DNA of 45,528 nt from DASZGL01 sp035938875 (GTDB lineage: Bacteria > Chloroflexota > Dormibacteria > Aeolococcales > Aeolococcaceae). The stretch's first letter is position 1. Each line of letters starts with the position of its first letter. The stretch is taken from assembly GCA_035938875.1 (NCBI GenBank), contig DASZGL010000021.1, positions 1 through 45,528 of the forward strand, written 5' to 3'. A program made the translations under genes and the position numbers. Shown one piece after another: positions 43,513-45,528 of this stretch. Below the pieces are notes generated by a model. The model searched no databases. It saw only the letters and a program-made list of their open reading frames with translations, and was not told the origin of the DNA.

Positions 43513-44112
43513 GTGAACCTGGTCCCGGAGGCGGTGGAGCGCCTCGCCGCCGAGTTCGGCCGCCTGCCCGGCGTCGGTCCCAAGACCGCGCAGCGGCTGA
43601 CCTTCCACTGCCTTCGCGCCACGCGCGAGTCGGTGGAACGCCTGGCCGCGGCTCTCAATGCTCTGCGCGATGGCGTGAGGACCTGTTCACGCTGCTTCTT
43701 CATCGCCGACGGCGAGCTCTGCGCGGTCTGCTCGAATCCCCGGCGCGACCAGTCGCTTCTCTGCGTCGTCGAGGAGGCGCTCGACGTCATCGCCGTCGAG
43801 CGAAGCGGCGAGTTCGACGGCCTGTACCACGTGCTCGGCGGCTCCATCTCACCGATCGACGGCATCGGCCCGGATCAGCTGCGCATCGGCGAGCTTGTCG
43901 AGCGCCTCCGCCAGGGCGGTGTCCGCGAGGTCATCATCGCCACCGATCCCGACGTTGAGGGCGAGGCCACGGCGCACTACCTCGCCGAGCGTCTCCAGCC
44001 CATGGGTATCGCCGTTTCCCGGCTTGCCCATGGCCTGCCCGCGGGCTCGAATGTTCAGTACGCCGACGAGCTCACCGTTGCTCGCGCGTTCGCCGGCAGA
44101 CGCGCCATCTGA
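43513..44112 (+). CDS. recR: Recombination mediator protein RecR
   Basis: Works with RecO, and with RecF where present, to load RecA at gaps. It has 199 aa, the normal length. The helix-hairpin-helix region is FGRLPGVGPKTAQRLTF, the zinc finger has C58, C61, C70 and C73, and the Toprim part carries HVLGGSISPIDGIGPDQLRI and IIATDPDVEGEATAHYLAE. Start GTG 43513 follows AGGGGCG. The short gap to ybaB indicates cotranscription with dnaX and ybaB. Confidence 0.96.
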   Translation: MNLVPEAVERLAAEFGRLPGVGPKTAQRLTFHCLRATRESVERLAAALNALRDGVRTCSRCFFIADGELCAVCSNPRRDQSLLCVVEEALDVIAVERSGEFDGLYHVLGGSISPIDGIGPDQLRIGELVERLRQGGVREVIIATDPDVEGEATAHYLAERLQPMGIAVSRLAHGLPAGSNVQYADELTVARAFAGRRAI

Positions 44113-44125
44113 GCCCCGCGGGGGC
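44113..44125 (+). terminator. Possible terminator after recR
   Basis: GCCCC (44113-44117) and GGGGC (44121-44125) form a GC-only hairpin immediately after the recR stop, without a T-run. Confidence 0.3.
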
Positions 44126-44154
44126 CTTGGGACCGGGTCGAGCACCGTCGCCGG

Positions 44155-44160
44155 TATACT
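44155..44160 (+). promoter_or_regulatory. Upstream -10 element of the rrn operon (P1)
   Basis: TATACT, the same hexamer found at three protein genes in this window. No proper -35 at the right spacing, so it is weaker evidence than the downstream promoter. Confidence 0.4.
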
Positions 44161-44211
44161 CGCGCGCCGGCTCGACCAGGTTGATGATCAGCCACGCGAA
44201 TACCGGTCGAG

Positions 44212-44240
44212 TTGACGAACCTCGGTTCGATCCGTAAAAT
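44212..44240 (+). promoter_or_regulatory. rrn promoter (P2)
   Basis: TTGACG (44212-44217) and TAAAAT (44235-44240) with a 17-nt spacer is the closest match to a sigma-70-type promoter in the window and is placed about 190 nt before the 16S gene. TTGACAATTGAAGAGTGG at 44306-44323 may be a boxA-like or second promoter element, but that is uncertain. Confidence 0.75.
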
Positions 44241-44392
44241 CCATCAGTTGCCCGTCCGGTGACGGGAGTGGCGTGCTGCCGGTTCCGGCTGCCCGCCAGA
44301 GCACCTTGACAATTGAAGAGTGGAGACGACTTTCCAAACAGGCCCCGGGGTTCACCAACCAACGTGAACCTGGCGTGGGACCTCGTCGACAC

Positions 44393-44427
44393 ATCGACTC
44401 ACGATCCGGCGATGCCGGATTGTCGAT
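44393..44427 (+). other. Stem-loop in the 16S leader
   Basis: ATCGAC (44393-44398) pairs with GTCGAT (44422-44427), and inside it ATCCGGC (44404-44410) pairs with GCCGGAT (44414-44420). The structure ends a few bases before mature 16S, a position where leader stems that aid rRNA processing usually lie. Confidence 0.6.
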
Positions 44428-44432
44428 AGTGT

Positions 44433-45528
<1,096 letters not shown>

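Overview
The window is one continuous piece of a high-GC bacterial chromosome, with short intergenic gaps and many start/stop overlaps (ATGA, GTGA, TTGA, TGATG). No mobile element, CRISPR array or tRNA was seen. It ends inside a 16S rRNA gene. The 16S, the B. subtilis-like SRP RNA with an Alu domain, the 11-subunit complex I and the T-box-controlled ilv-leu operon suggest a Chloroflexota- or Dormibacterota-like organism. That placement is inferred by eye and needs a 16S search.

Layout. (1) 1-8257: branched-chain amino acid synthesis: the 3' end of ilvD, a leucine-type T-box riboswitch, ilvB, ilvN, a small unknown ORF, leuA, leuB and a citramalate synthase gene (cimA). (2) 8290-10981, minus strand: a polar amino-acid ABC importer. 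(3) 11081-15960: an FAH-family hydrolase, a Nudix-like protein, threonine synthase, a ThiS/MoaD-like sulfur carrier, a NIL-domain protein, mnmA and a small membrane protein. (4) 16013-26773: nuoABCDHIJKLMN without the NADH-oxidising subunits NuoE, NuoF and NuoG. (5) 26786-37402: envelope and lipid genes: a TlpA-like thioredoxin, an LpxL-type acyltransferase, a GT4 glycosyltransferase, DegV, a divergent PlsY, an LPG-synthase-like membrane protein, DUF1802, an ABC exporter pair, a galactokinase-family kinase, DUF309 and a canonical PlsY. (6) 37483-40999: a Pro/Thr- and Cys-rich surface protein and a membrane histidine kinase. (7) 41057-44112: SRP RNA, dnaX, ybaB and recR. (8) 44113-45528: rrn promoters, a leader stem and 16S rRNA.

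How the parts work together. The ilv-leu operon should be induced when leucyl-tRNA is uncharged. It carries two HMGL-type synthases (LeuA and CimA) that feed the single LeuB. The thrC-ThiS-NIL-mnmA run suggests a protein-bound sulfur relay beside amino-acid synthesis. The nuo operon encodes only the membrane arm and the connecting module, so its electron donor is probably not NADH through NuoEFG. DegV overlapping a PlsY paralogue suggests an acyl-phosphate or fatty-acid hand-off in phospholipid synthesis.

Two expression features recur. Several genes have a -10 hexamer (TANNNT) only 6-10 nt before the start codon, which implies leaderless mRNAs. At least one gene, the galactokinase-like kinase, appears to start with CTG. 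No single large undescribed system stands out. The strongest leads are the thrC/ThiS/NIL cluster, the CX3C/PT-repeat surface protein, the PlsY paralogue lacking catalytic motifs, and the leaderless and CTG starts.
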